A stretch of 64,000 bases of DNA from Paraniabella hibiscisoli (GCF_022512515.1 NZ_JAKWBK010000001.1:2790001-2854000); one strand, 5' to 3'; positions 8,631-19,439 are shown, numbered from the stretch's first letter. Made by a program: numbers and translations. The notes: generated from the letters alone by a model not told the origin.

Positions 8631-9374
8631 TTAAATCATTCCTGTTCGGATCATAGTTAACCATTCATGAGTAGAATGCTTTTGTATGAACCGGATGTAT
8701 TGAACTTTGGGTTTCGGTTTCCATTCTTTGTACTTAAACCTGCCTTTTTCCAGCCTGACCAGGTAGGGGTATAGATGTCTTATTGTCATGTAACGATCGA
8801 TCGAATCTACTTCAGCCTCCAATGCAGTGTCCAGCTTTCTTCGTTTATCGATTATATTAGGCTGAATGGTGAGCTGAAACCTCCAGGGTTCGGTAAATAC
8901 ATATAGCAGGTATTCTTTGCCATATTTATCTGTTATCCAATCTGCCCGGAAAAACTGCAGCTCATCCGGTAATAAATGCAGCTTTCGCAATTCCCAATCC
9001 CGAAATGTTTGCAAATGCTGGGGTTTAGGTACGAATATCTTTTTACCGTATTTTCTCCGCTTCACCGTAAATTCTTTTTTCCAACTATATTGTATCGTAT
9101 TTACTTTGTCTAAGATGTTCTGAAAGAAGTCGCTTTTTTTCCTGTTCGAACATCGGCTCTTAATATGAAATATCTTTTCCATCCCTGCTGATAGGGAGGG
9201 TGAACCGGTTCCCAACCCAGGTTTCTTTTTTGTTCGTAAAGAGCGTTATGCTCCCTGCTTTTTTCAGCAGACGTTTATCAAAATCTGTTTTGCGCTTTCT
9301 TTTTTCGTTCGTTCGCTCTGAATTCTGTAGGAAAGAATTTCATCACCCCACTGTTTAATAAGTTTTGTGTCCAT
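8631..9374 (-). CDS. uncharacterised basic protein of the RNA-repair island, frameshifted
   Basis: I do not recognise a family. Joining the frames gives about 247 residues starting MDTKLIKQWGDEILSYRI at ATG 9374. Conserved-looking stretches are LGWEPVHPPYQQGWKRYF, then SDFFQNILDKVNTIQY, KYGKKIFVPKPQHLQTFRDW and FFRADWITDKYGKEYLLYVF. It is rich in Lys, Arg, Trp and Tyr, as in nucleic-acid-binding proteins, and has no signal peptide or membrane helix. At least three frame changes (about 9310, 9250 and 9140) interrupt it. It is the first protein gene of the unit with YkuK-like and AAA genes and lies 118 bp after tRNA-Ser. Function unknown. Confidence 0.65.
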
Positions 9375-9492
9375 AATGCGTTTATAAGAATGTTGTGCAT
9401 CATTGCGCTTTTATCGGCGCTGTCTTGTTTTGTCATTATGAACAGGTATTCTTTTTCATTGTCTTATTTTTTCCGGATTCCTTCCGGTTAGG

Positions 9493-9577
9493 CGGAGGGT
9501 GTAAGAATCGAACTTACCTGGGTGTTACCCCAACCTCGGCTTAGCAAGCCGGTGCAATACCGCTCTGCCAACCCTCC
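9493..9577 (-). tRNA. tRNA-Ser (anticodon GCT)
   Basis: Minus-strand fold: acceptor GGAGGGT/ACCCTCC, D arm with GCAGAGCGG, anticodon stem CGGC/GCCG with loop TTGCTAA, long variable arm TGGGGTAACACCCA as expected for a class II tRNA, T arm GTAAGTTCGATTCTTAC. CCA is not encoded. It is on the same strand as, and just upstream of, the basic protein/YkuK/AAA unit. Confidence 0.92.
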
Positions 9578-9852
9578 GTTTATTGTTATTAAATAATATA
9601 AGCAGCTATTGGCAGGAGATCGCATGGCCGCCGTATCCTGGGGCTCATGCTGATCGTTCTCTGCTTTTGTCACCTGGTGTTTTCATGTAGGTCGTCAACG
9701 GAGCTGTATTTCGGCCGGGTGTCTGCTGTCTTCATGTGAAGTGAGAAGTAGACAGGGTTTCATCTGATTTTTCTTTTCTGAGAATCATTTTTAAAATATG
9801 GTAGATTCCCATAACAATTATTAAGTACATCATAATGTTGAGTTTAAAATAT

Positions 9853-9883
9853 AAAACCCGATCTGAAACAGACCGGGTTTTTT
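9853..9883. terminator. terminator-like hairpin
   Basis: AAACCCG and CGGGTTT pair around an inner CTG/CAG stem, followed on the plus strand by a T-run and preceded by an A-run, so it could work in either direction. Confidence 0.55.
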
Positions 9884-10095
9884 GCACTCAATGATAGTTG
9901 TCATACTATCACTCTGAAGGAGGAGTCCGGTACTGTATATAGTTGTTTCTTACGAGGGCAAAGCATATCCGTTCAGCAGTAAAGTATATTGTTGTGCTGG
10001 CCTCATGAAATTCATGCCTGTCGTTTCGGGTGTTGTGTTTTTTGGTTTTACATAAAATCATTTTTCGGTTTCTGTTTTTATTTGGGGACATAAGA

Positions 10096-10121
10096 AGGCC
10101 CCGCCTGTTGGGGCGGGGCCT
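10096..10121. terminator. very stable GC hairpin
   Basis: Ten perfect pairs, AGGCCCCGCC with GGCGGGGCCT, around a 6-nt loop. There is no strong T-run on either side, so it may be a structural or REP-like hairpin instead of a terminator. Confidence 0.4.
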
Positions 10122-10787
10122 GTATGTTATTAATGCTTTATTTTTTAAAACATATGATACATATTTACCCCAGCCCCGCTATAGCCTAACGGGCTAAAGC
10201 ATTTTGCTGAATTGATATGTATTGTACGTTGCATTGTTATTGTTTTTTATTTGCTGAGCAAAGGTGAAATAATTTTTTCAAACTAACTAACTTTCTAAAA
10301 AAATCCTGAAAGTTTTTTCTTAATACAGTAAACAAAAAAGGTGACCCGGCGCTTTCCTAAAAATAAAAATATTTTTTAGCCAGCTCACACGAAGTAACCC
10401 ATTTGTATTTTTCCAAATAATGATTGGAGAACAATGATGGCATTCAGGGATAAAAATACAAGCGGTCATATTGCGGATCATTCTCTTGCAAGTATAGTAC
10501 TTGAGCAGACCAATAGTTTTAATAGAAAGATATCTACATTTGGAAAGGCCAGCATTAAACCTGTCAATAGTGACTTTGATTAACGATTGCAAGTGGGTGC
10601 GGTAAAATGGGACCAGATCTTATACCGAACGGACTTTATGAATGGATCGAAACATTTTATTCCACTATTATAAGGTATTTAATCATAAAATTCCTCTAAA
10701 TATTTGCAAAGATTTTGTTGTAAGCCAATACAGTTTTAATTTTCCTGTTTCCAACCGAATTGATAATAGATGAATTATAGAATTTTG

Positions 10788-13156
10788 ATGTACAAATGTT
10801 ACCTGCTTTTTGCTATTGCATTGTTGGGGACCGGACTGTCTGCACAAAATGTAGTTACGCAGCTGGAAAATTATGCCACTAAGTTCAGTCCCGAACGGGC
10901 TTACCTGCATTATGATAAATCGTCTTACTCTCCTGGGGAAACTATCTGGTTTAAAGCATATTTACTAAATGAAGTGGGAGTAGCTGCGGAAAGCAAAAAT
11001 TTTTATGTAGACTGGATCGATGATAAAGGAAAAATTATTCAGCATACTGTGGCACCTTTGGTAGACGGGCTGACTAACGGCCAGTTTGAGGTGCCTGCTG
11101 AATATAAAGGACGGTCTATATCGGTAAAGGCCTATACCAGCTGGATGCTCAACTTTGATTCTTCGTTTTTATACAGGAAAGCGATCAACATTCTTAACAA
11201 GGACTCTTTGAAGGCAATTCAAAAGCCGGTGATCAAACCCGTACTCGATTTTTTTCCTGAAAGCGGCGATTTACTATCCGGTTTTCCTAATAAGGTAGCT
11301 TTTAAGGCGATTGATCAATGGGGCAGGCCCGTGAAAATTAAAGGAGTGGTTACCGGTAGTGATGGGAAAACTGTTGACAGCATTCGTGCGCAACATGATG
11401 GAATGGGTTTTGTGCTGCTGAACCCATCGGCGGGATCTTCTTTTACCGCCAAGTGGAAGGATGAGCAAAATAAGGAATACACCACACCGCTTCCGGATGT
11501 TAAAAAGAGCGGAGCACATTTGCAGGTAAAGGTGGCTCCGGGCAAAAGAGAGTTTAGGGTAAACCTGTCTCCAGATATAGTAGCCGCTTCTGATAGTGTT
11601 TATTTGATCGGTACCATGTATCAGCATCCTGTGTTCACAATAACAAAAGCTACAAAGGGCGATATTATGGGTATCGTACCTACTTCCAATTTGCCCTATG
11701 GTGTACTAACGATTACCGTGCTGGATAAAAGCTGGAAACCTCTGGCCGAACGTATTACCTATATCGACAACAATGCCCCCTATATTTTTAAACCCGAAAT
11801 GGAAGTAGTACGTTGGGGGTTGAGCTACAGGGCCAGGGATGAAGTTAAAATAACGGTTCCCGAGAATGTGGCTTCTTCTTTGTCCGTTTCGGTTACTGAT
11901 CTGAGTATTGATGCTGATACTTCTGATAATATATTGTCAACTTTAATGCTTACCGGCGAGTTAAAGGGTAAAGTAAATAACGCTGCTTATTATTTTACCA
12001 ACCCTTCAGATGAGAAGCAACAGAAGCTGGACCTGGTGATGCTGACCAACGGATGGCGCAGGATCAACTGGCAACAAATAGTTTCAGGTACCCTGCCTAA
12101 AGCTGTTTTTCCAAGAGATACATCTTATATGTCTTTATCGGGTACTGTAACGGGTATCATGCCCGGGTCCATTGGTGATGGATCTGCTGCTATGATGATC
12201 CTGACTCAAAAGGATCAGCAAAATAAAATGTTGCTGGTACCGGTGCAAAGAAATGGTACGTTCAACGATCCGTCAGTTATACTCTTTGATACAGCCCAGG
12301 TTTACTACCAGTTCCAGGATAAAAACCTCAAGGGCGCTACAGCCCTGTTTTTACCTAATAAGTTAAGAACACCTCCCGTTGGTCAATTCAATAACCATTC
12401 ATTATTTCCTGATACAACGGGTTTGTGGAGACATTTGCAGCTTTCAGCTGAATGGATCGCTAATGTAAGTCGTAGTAAGTATAAGGAGCTCGAAGCGGTA
12501 ACCGTTCAGGCCAAGGCTAAGCCCTTAATTGACCAGATGGATGAGAAGTATGCATCTGGTCTGTTTGGCGGCGGCGATGCTATTCGTTTCGACCTGATCA
12601 ATGATAAATTTGCCATGGTGGGAGACATCTTTACTTACCTGCAGGGCAAAGTAGCCGGATTACAAATATCTGGCCAGGGCGCCGGAGCGTCTTTGAGTTG
12701 GAGGGTGGTAGCCCACAGCTTTATGTGGATGAAATGCCTTCTGATGTTAGTATGGTTTCTTCAATCAATATTACCGATGTGGCGTTTATCAAAGCATTTC
12801 GCCCCCCGTTCATGGGTGGTTTTAATGGTGGCAATGGTGCCATTGCTATTTATACAAGAAGAGGTAATGATGTGAAACGGGATCCGGGGGCAGGAATTCC
12901 AAGTGCGCGGGTGGAGGGGTATACCGGTATCCGTGAATTTTATTCGCCTAAGTATTTAACCACGGAGCCGGCACCGGGCGCTGACCGTGATGTTAGAACT
13001 ACATTGTATTGGAATCCGAACGTAACTATTGACCCGCGTACCAAACAGGCCGTGATATCATTCTACAACAATGATGTAACAGACGCTTTCAGGGTGGTGA
13101 TACAAGGAATGACGGCTGATGGTAAAATAGCTTACCTGGAAGAAAAGATGGAATAA
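10788..13156 (+). CDS. MG2-like / TonB-plug surface protein, frameshifted
   Basis: Large exported protein of about 790 residues. From ATG 10788 the sequence MYKCYLLFAIALLGTGLSAQ is a signal peptide. The next block (FSPERAYLHYDKSSYSPGETIWFKAYLL) is the MG2-type macroglobulin domain that opens a common Bacteroidota family; Ig-like beta modules follow. A TonB-receptor plug-like segment lies towards the C-terminus (FTYLQGKVAGLQISGQ, YVDEMPSDVSMVSSINITDVAFIKAF, GGNGAIAIYTRRG), and the tail has the GIREFYSPKY motif. The frame changes near 12700 within the plug-like part. Family members are outer-membrane or periplasmic proteins of unclear role, and they carry no beta-barrel of their own. A terminator follows. 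Confidence 0.82.
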
Positions 13157-13187
13157 GCCGGTTCGAAAAGTGTTGGACATAAAATAG

Positions 13188-13224
13188 AAAGTCCCGGCTA
13201 CATCATAATTAGCCGGGACTTTTT
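13188..13224. terminator. bidirectional terminator between convergent genes
   Basis: AAAGTCCCGGCTA and TAGCCGGGACTTT form a long perfect stem flanked by A- and T-runs, between the convergent genes ending at 13156 (plus) and 13242 (minus). Confidence 0.85.
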
Positions 13225-13241
13225 TGCACATAGAATCAATA

Positions 13242-13708
13242 TTAAGGTTGTAATTCTACACCGTCTAAAACAATTGACTCCGCATTAATGCCCAGACTAA
13301 TGGAACCTGCATAGTCGTAATTATAAGGGGAGTACGACTCGGAAATGCTGGATATCATCGCTTTTTTCAGCAAAGTCTCTTTCTTAGCTTCCTTCCCGTA
13401 GTTGTCAGTCATGGTGATCAGGATATCGTAGCTGGCTTTTTTATTCTTGATAGCCAGTAACAAATCTTTTTCCAGTTTAACTGGTGTGGCCGAGTAATAA
13501 ATATATTTTTAGGCGCATAGGAGCTATCTTCTTCATACACTTCCCGGTTAATACTGTAACTGGCGGAAGCGAGTGCTGTTTTAATGGTCTTGCCGTTGAA
13601 GGTAAAGCTCATTTCAATGGAGTAACGTTTTTCGTTCTGGGCACATAGAGCCTGACTGAACAGGGTTGTCAAAACCAGGAGGACGGATAGGGTAAATTGT
13701 TTTTTCAT
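13242..13708 (-). CDS. small secreted protein of unknown function, frameshifted
   Basis: About 155 residues from ATG 13708. MKKQFTLSVLLVLTTLFSQALCAQ is a clear signal peptide. The mature part (RYSIEMSFTFNGKTIKTALASASYSIN, then SYDILITMTDNYGKEAKKETLLKKAMISSISESYSPY and a closing SLGINAESIVLDGVEL) looks like a single beta-rich domain and is faintly reminiscent of the Hcp/TssD tube-protein layout, which I would not press. The frame changes near 13490. It is divergent from the thioredoxin gene, from which it is separated by about 100 bp. Function unknown. Confidence 0.7.
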
Positions 13709-13777
13709 CTGTTTTTGTTTAAAATAAGTGATGAAGCAAAGAAAATATATTTTTTTACCCGGCGCCGGCAATCTTGC

Positions 13778-13785
13778 TACCTTTG
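13778..13785 (+). promoter_or_regulatory. -7 box TACCTTTG before the thioredoxin gene
   Basis: Exact TAnnTTTG, 20 bp before ATG 13806. No clear TTTG at the -33 position, only a T-run near 13751-13756. Confidence 0.5.
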
Positions 13786-13805
13786 AAAACATTTATTTAT
13801 TTTAT

Positions 13806-14932
13806 ATGAAGAAGATTTTACTCAGTCTGAGCCTGAGCCTGCCTTTCGTGCTATCTGCTCAAACTGGCACTGCCACTATCAATGGTACATTAAAGAATAT
13901 CAAAGAAGAAGTGCCCTTCCTGTTTTATTCTTATCGTAACGGAGATGATGTGGTGAGAGACAGCGTACCTGTTAAGAATGCGATGTATACAATATCTGCT
14001 GAGGCCGAAATGCCTTTAATGGTAAACCTGTCTATTGTTAGTCCCGGTAAAAGAGGCACCAGCAATAGCGCTGCATCCATATTTGTAGAAAAAGGCGTCA
14101 ATACCACTGTTTCCATTGATTCTTTTTCAAACATTTCGGTTAAAGAATCAAAAGCTAATGCAGAATATACCAGGCTTAAATCGGGTGTAAAGCCCTTTCA
14201 GGTGCAGATGCGTGAGCTAACTGCTGATTATCCTAAATACCGTGAAGCGCAGGATACGGCTGCAATGAGAAAGATCGAAGAAGGTTATGACGCTTTGCAG
14301 AGCAAAATGAACGAAGAAGTGTATGGCGCTTATGTTAAAGCCAATCCCTCTTCACCGGTGGCTTTATATGCTTTAGGGCAATATGCAGGGTATGATATAG
14401 ATCCTGCTAAAATAGAACCCTTGTTCAATTCATTATCAGCTGCTAACCGCAATGCAGCAGCAGGCCAGCGTTTTGCGAAAAAGCTAGCCATCGCTAAAGC
14501 AACAGCAATTGGAGCGGTAGCGCGGAGTTTTCGCAGGCTGATACCTCGGGCAAAATAATTTCACTGGCCTCTTTCCGCGGCAAATATGTATTGGTTGATT
14601 TTTGGGCCAGCTGGTGTGGTCCTTGTCGTGTAGAAAACCCCAATGTGGTAGGTGCTTTCAATAAGTATAAGGACAGGAATTTTACGGTTTTGGGCGTTTC
14701 TTTAGATGATGAGGAAAGAGATGGTCATAAAAAATGGCTAGCAGCGATTGCGAAAGATCATCTTACATGGACGCATGTGTCGGATCTTAAATACTGGGAT
14801 AATGCTGTTGCTAAACAATATGGCATACAGGCCATTCCTCAAAACCTTTTATTGGATCCTTCGGGTAAGATCGTTGCGAAAAATATAAGAGGAGAGGATC
14901 TACAGGTGAAGCTGGCGGAGTTAATTAAGTAG
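13806..14932 (+). CDS. TlpA-like thiol-disulfide oxidoreductase with DUF4369, frameshifted
   Basis: Periplasmic thioredoxin-fold protein of about 375 residues. It has a signal peptide (MKKILLSLSLSLPFVLSAQ), an N-terminal DUF4369 domain (GTATINGTLKNIKEEVPFLF to FVEKGVNTTVSIDS), a helical linker, then a TlpA/AhpC-TSA domain with the redox motif WCGPC inside VDFWASWCGPCR and the cis-Pro block IQAIPQNLLLD. The frame changes near 14515 between the linker and the thioredoxin domain. Such proteins reduce disulfides in exported substrates; the specific partner cannot be told. I chose ATG 13806 because it begins the signal peptide and lies just after a -7 box. Terminator hairpin follows. Confidence 0.88.
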
Positions 14933-14952
14933 TTGTAAAACATATATTTTAG

Positions 14953-14981
14953 AAAGCGTTCCCGAACAGGACGCTTTTTTT
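14953..14981 (+). terminator. rho-independent terminator
   Basis: AAAGCGT (14953-14959) pairs with ACGCTTT (14971-14977), followed by a T-run, 20 bp after the thioredoxin stop. Confidence 0.8.
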
Positions 14982-15053
14982 ATGCAAACGATTGATCAGT
15001 TTTTTCTGTAGTGGCATCGATAAATTTGTTGGACCCCTAACAAATTATCTTTT

Positions 15054-16319
15054 ATGAGTAAGCTATTGTCATTTTGCTGGTTGTTGTTTTGTATCACTGC
15101 TGTTCAAAGCCAGCCGGTATTGTTACCTGTGGGTGGCAATGCCTGGTCTCTCAACAACTCCGGCCTTCGGATCAGGAATAATGGAATAAGCCGCTGGCAG
15201 GAAGATAATACAGGATTTACAGCCTATGTAAAACTAACACAGGCGGGAACGGTAAAAATTTGGCTGGAAACGGACAAATCTGGTTTGGGTGCTGAATTAT
15301 CTGTTTCCATTTCAGGTAATACTAAAAAAGTTGCTATTAGCGGCGCTGATACTTCGTATTGGGTAGGCGAGTGGGCTGTGAAAGATAGTGGCTACCTGCC
15401 TATTGTGGTAACAAGTATTAAGAAAAGCGGTCCGGAGTATCCGAATATTAAAGCTTTGAAGCTGGAGGGAACAGCTGTAACAAGTACTGCCAGTTACACC
15501 AAAAATAATGAAGGCAACTTTTTTCACTGGGGCAGAAGAGGGCCATCTGTTCATATGAACTATCAATTACCTAAAGATATTAACGCAGAATGGTTTTATA
15601 ATGAAGTAACTGTTCCTAAAGGTGATGATATGCAGGGATCTTATTTTATGGCAAACGGTTTTGGTGAGGGCTACTTTGGTATGCAGGTAAACGGCCCATC
15701 AGAAAGACGGGTATTATTTTCAGTTTGGAGCCCTTTTCATACCGATGATCCGAAGGCAATACCAGATGATCAAAAGATAGTCATGCTGAAAAAGGGAGCT
15801 GATGTTTATACCGGTGAATTTGGAAACGAGGGCTCGGGTGGGCAAAGTTTTCTGAAGTATAACTGGAAAGCTGAGGAGACCCAAAAGTTCTTACTTCATG
15901 TAGTGCCAGATGGTGAATCGCACACCATTTATACTGCTTATTTTTTCGATCATGAAAAAGATAGCTGGCGACTGGTGGCCAGTTTTAGAAGACCTAAATT
16001 GGCCACTTATTTAAAAAGGCCACATTCTTTTTTAGAGAACTTTAACCCGGATATGGGTGATAAAGAGCGTAAAGTATATTTTGGTAACCAATGGGTGCGC
16101 GATACAAAAGGGGAGTGGCATGAACTAACCAAAGCTACTTTTACTGCAGATAATACCGCACGTGTAGGATATCGGAAAGATTATAGTGGTGGCACTGCTG
16201 ATCAGCAATTCTTTTTAAGAAACTGTGGCTTCTTTAATGACTATACTAATTATAATCAGTTATTTGAAAGGAAGCCCACCGGCAAAAGGCCCCAGGTGAA
16301 CCTGGATCAGCTGCCGTAG
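15054..16319 (+). CDS. DUF3472 (with DUF5077) secreted protein
   Basis: Intact frame of 421 residues. MSKLLSFCWLLFCITAVQSQ is a signal peptide. Residues around 25-140 match the DUF5077 beta-sandwich (VLLPVGGNAWSLNNSG, WLETDKSGLGAELSVSISG); residues around 150-400 match DUF3472 (SVHMNYQLPKDINAEWFYNEVTVP, GYFGMQVNGPSERRVLFSVWSPF, LHVVPDGESHTIYTAYF, YFGNQWVRDTKGEW). The architecture is common in Bacteroidota and is often found near glycan-degradation genes, but no activity is established. Expressed alone, between a terminator and a convergent gene. Confidence 0.88.
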   Translation: MSKLLSFCWLLFCITAVQSQPVLLPVGGNAWSLNNSGLRIRNNGISRWQEDNTGFTAYVKLTQAGTVKIWLETDKSGLGAELSVSISGNTKKVAISGADTSYWVGEWAVKDSGYLPIVVTSIKKSGPEYPNIKALKLEGTAVTSTASYTKNNEGNFFHWGRRGPSVHMNYQLPKDINAEWFYNEVTVPKGDDMQGSYFMANGFGEGYFGMQVNGPSERRVLFSVWSPFHTDDPKAIPDDQKIVMLKKGADVYTGEFGNEGSGGQSFLKYNWKAEETQKFLLHVVPDGESHTIYTAYFFDHEKDSWRLVASFRRPKLATYLKRPHSFLENFNPDMGDKERKVYFGNQWVRDTKGEWHELTKATFTADNTARVGYRKDYSGGTADQQFFLRNCGFFNDYTNYNQLFERKPTGKRPQVNLDQLP

Positions 16320-16333
16320 CCCGCTAAAAGGCT

Positions 16334-17369
16334 CTATTCTTCATTGTTGAAGTAGAGCTTGTAAAACCTGCCCTTATCATCCTCGCCATGCTCAATCATC
16401 TCCCGGTTGCCGTGAATGTAGATATGGAAATTTTTATCGAGCTTAATAATACTTTTATAGGAGCGATTCTGGCTTTTACTGCCGCAGGTGAAATAGAAAA
16501 GTTATCGGCTACTTCGATGTCTCTTTCTGCAACATAATGTTGTTTGTATTTATCAAAGCTTTCAATGAAATCCTGGTGATGCAGTACCTCATTATTAAAG
16601 GTTTCCTGGTCAAAATGCTGCTTCTCTTTAAAAAAGCAAGGCTACGGTTCAGCATATCTGCCTGGTCGGCTTTAGTAACATTGTATTGTTCGGGTAAATG
16701 ATCCGTTACATAAGTTTTGTATAAAGCCATAGTGCTTTGGGTATTGAAGTACTGGTCCTGCCTCTGTTGTATGCGCAAAAAGTTATCCGTCCAGTAGCGC
16801 GCCTCTGCCGATTTACTTTTGGTGTCTACTACAGAAACGATAAAGCCGTTTTCGCGGTCGGTATTATAGATCATACAACCCTTATCGAGTTTATTGATGT
16901 TAATGCCTTCTTCGCTTTCTACTTCAAATGCATCCTCAACAGGAAGCACTTTTAAAAACGGCTCTTTCTGCTCCGATTTAAAAATACCGATAGCATCTAC
17001 AGTTTCGCCGTTAAGTAACCCTTCTCTAAAATATACTACGTATAGTTCACCGCCTTTTACATTGGGATGGTTGCCCAGGTTGTATAAATGCTGAGCCAGC
17101 TGTTTCGATTGCAGCAAGGTTTGTTCAGGATTGTCAAATATGGAGCAAACCGATTTCCATACATCGTTATTGCTGATGTGTGCTTCGCTGAAAAAATGAA
17201 AATATTCTTCGGATTTGAAAGGAGTTAAAAAGTATTTAATCAGTAAATCTTTCACTTCTGGGTCGAGCACCAGCTCTTTTTTGGACAGCGTTAAATATTC
17301 GCCTTCAGACTCATTACCAACATTGTGAACCGCGATATGGGTGATAGAACTTCCTTCGAAATACTGCAT
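16334..17369 (-). CDS. nucleoid-associated protein (NdpA/YejK family), frameshifted
   Basis: About 345 residues. Family features are the opening SSITHIAVHNVGNESEGE, the GELYVVYFREGLLNGETVDAIGIFKSE segment, and DKGCMIYNTDRENGFIVSVVDTKSKSAEARYW. Frame changes near 16635 and 16490 separate the C-terminal part, which ends KFHIYIHGNREMIEHGEDDKGRFYKLYFNNEE at TAG 16334. The family comprises cytosolic 37-kDa nucleoid-associated proteins; the exact role is poorly known. Divergent from lepA. Confidence 0.85.
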
Positions 17370-17612
17370 ATGATCTTTTTAAAGGGTTGCAAGGTAAAGA
17401 AATGTTAGGACGTTGGTGCAACGGGCATAATTATAAACTTTCAGTTGAATGGAATGACGACAAATTTTACAAATGATGTTGCCACATCCACAGGTGATGA
17501 ACGATCTCAGGGACTTCTTTCGGAGAACATTGCAAAATGGCTGCTACAAGTACAGCTGCCAATACCCTAAAACGCTGGAATTATAACCCGTTCCGGGGAT
17601 CGTATTTTGTTG

Positions 17613-17620
17613 TACCTTTG
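17613..17620 (+). promoter_or_regulatory. -7 box TACCTTTG before lepA
   Basis: Exact TAnnTTTG, 25 bp before the lepA start codon. No clear -33 partner. Confidence 0.55.
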
Positions 17621-17645
17621 CGCGCCCCCAAAGGGGTTTTAGAGT

Positions 17646-19439
17646 ATGAAGCATATCAGGAATTTCTGCATTATCGCACACATCGACCATGGGAAAAGTA
17701 CCCTGGCGGACAGGCTTTTACAACAAACCAATACCATTAGCGACCGGGAGATGATGGACCAGGTATTGGATGATATGGATCTGGAGCGCGAAAAAGGCAT
17801 CACCATTAAGAGCAAAGCGATCCAGATTAATTACAAATCGAAAGCGGGAGCGGATTATACGCTGAACCTGATCGATACGCCTGGTCACGTAGATTTTAGC
17901 TATGAGGTGAGCCGGGCATTAGCTGCCTGCGAAGGCGCTTTGTTGCTGGTAGATGCTACGCAGGGTATTCAGGCCCAAACAATTAGTAATTTATACCTGG
18001 CAATTGACAATGATCTGGAAATTATCCCCGTGATCAATAAAATTGATATGGACGGTGCGATGATCGAAGAGGTGAAAGATCAGATTATCGAATTAATTGG
18101 CTGCAAACCAGAAGATATATTGCTGGCCAGCGGCCGTACGGGATTGGGTATAGATGAGGTTTTGGAGGCTATTGTTGAAAGAATTCCGGCACCGGAAGGC
18201 GACGAGAAAGCCCCTTTGCAGGCGCTGATTTTTGATAGTGTATTCAATAGTTTCCGTGGTATTATAGTATACTACCGTATTTTAAACGGAACCATCAAAA
18301 AAGGCGATAAAGTAAAATTTGTTAGCACCGGACAAGAATATGAGGCGGATGAAGTGGGCATTTTAAAGCTCAAAATGACCGAGAAGAAGGAGGTGAAAGC
18401 AGGTGATGTAGGTTATATCATTACAGGGATCAAAAATGCTAAAGAGGTAAAAGTGGGAGATACCATTACCTTGACAGCGAATCCCACACCAGAACAGATC
18501 AAAGGATTTGAAGAAGTAAAACCAATGGTATTTGCGGGTATCTACCCGGTTAATACCGATGAGTTTGAGGAGCTGCGCGACTGCATGGATAAACTGCAAT
18601 TAAACGACGCATCCTTAACATTTGAGCTGGAAACCTCACAGGCCCTGGGCTTTGGTTTCCGATGCGGGTTCCTGGGAATGCTGCATATGGAGATCATACA
18701 GGAGCGGTTAGAGCGCGAGTTTAATCAAACGGTGATTACTACGGTGCCGAACGTAAGCTTTATCGGTCACACCACGAAAGGAGAAAAAGTCATCGTAAAT
18801 AACCCTTCTGAGTTTCCTGATCCTGTTAAAACAGATCGCATTGAAGAGCCTTTCATTAAAGCGCAAATCATTACCAAACCGGAATATATCGGTAATATAA
18901 TGACGCTTTGCCTGGGTAAGCGAGGTATGCTTATTAATCAAAGTTATCTGACTACTACCCGTGTGGAATTGATCTTTGAAATGCCTTTAACAGAGATCGT
19001 ATTTGACTTCTATGATAAATTGAAATCTCAGACAAGAGGATACGCTTCCTTTGATTATCATCCGATAGGCTATCGCGACAGTGATATCGCCAAAATGGAT
19101 ATACTGCTGAATAATGAAAAAGTGGATGCTTTAAGCGCATTAATTCACCGCAGCAGGGCTCAGGAGTTTGGTCGTAAGCTTTGCGAAAAGTTGAAGGAGT
19201 TATTACCCCGTCAACAGTTCCAGATTGCCATACAGGCAGCTATTGGCGCCAAGATTGTGGCCAGGGAAAATATTTCGGCCATGCGCAAGGATGTAACAGC
19301 GAAGTGTTATGGTGGTGATATCAGTCGTAAACGTAAGCTATTGGAAAAGCAGAAAGAAGGTAAAAAGCGTATGCGCCAGATCGGTAACGTAGAAGTGCCA
19401 CAGGAAGCGTTTTTAGCGGTGTTGAAGCTGGATGAATAG
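17646..19439 (+). CDS. lepA: elongation factor 4 (LepA)
   Basis: Intact 597-residue frame, full length for the family. Ribosome-associated GTPase that acts on stalled or mis-translocated elongation complexes. Visible motifs: G1 AHIDHGKST (residues 10-18), G3 DTPGHVDF, G4 NKIDMDG; domain II; then the EF-G-like domains with [26 protein letters not shown], and the LepA-specific C-terminal domain rich in Lys/Arg ([35 protein letters not shown]). ATG 17646 is 25 bp after a good -7 box. One of the few long genes here without a frame change. Confidence 0.98.
   Translation: MKHIRNFCIIAHIDHGKSTLADRLLQQTNTISDREMMDQVLDDMDLEREKGITIKSKAIQINYKSKAGADYTLNLIDTPGHVDFSYEVSRALAACEGALLLVDATQGIQAQTISNLYLAIDNDLEIIPVINKIDMDGAMIEEVKDQIIELIGCKPEDILLASGRTGLGIDEVLEAIVERIPAPEGDEKAPLQALIFDSVFNSFRGIIVYYRILNGTIKKGDKVKFVSTGQEYEADEVGILKLKMTEKKEVKAGDVGYIITGIKNAKEVKVGDTITLTANPTPEQIKGFEEVKPMVFAGIYPVNTDEFEELRDCMDKLQLNDASLTFELETSQALGFGFRCGFLGMLHMEIIQERLEREFNQTVITTVPNVSFIGHTTKGEKVIVNNPSEFPDPVKTDRIEEPFIKAQIITKPEYIGNIMTLCLGKRGMLINQSYLTTTRVELIFEMPLTEIVFDFYDKLKSQTRGYASFDYHPIGYRDSDIAKMDILLNNEKVDALSALIHRSRAQEFGRKLCEKLKELLPRQQFQIAIQAAIGAKIVARENISAMRKDVTAKCYGGDISRKRKLLEKQKEGKKRMRQIGNVEVPQEAFLAVLKLDE

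Larger units (their letters stand above)
9578..10787. other. gene-poor 1.2-kb stretch with hairpins
   Basis: No convincing gene. A minus-strand frame of 60 codons at 9909-10091 has no family features. A plus-strand frame of 49 codons (10434-10583, MMAFRDKNTSG) reads plausibly but matches nothing I know. The stretch has three hairpins: 9853-9883, 10096-10121 and a smaller TAGCC/GGCTA one near 10190-10210. It separates the RNA-repair island from the envelope genes. Confidence 0.5.

Noticed and set aside
9909..10091. Small minus-strand gene between two hairpins
   Set aside because: No family feature, no promoter box, unusual residue composition; not enough support.
10320..10592. 90-codon minus-strand frame
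   Set aside because: Composition rich in Cys, Ile and Arg looks like a chance frame; the opposite strand reads as plausibly.
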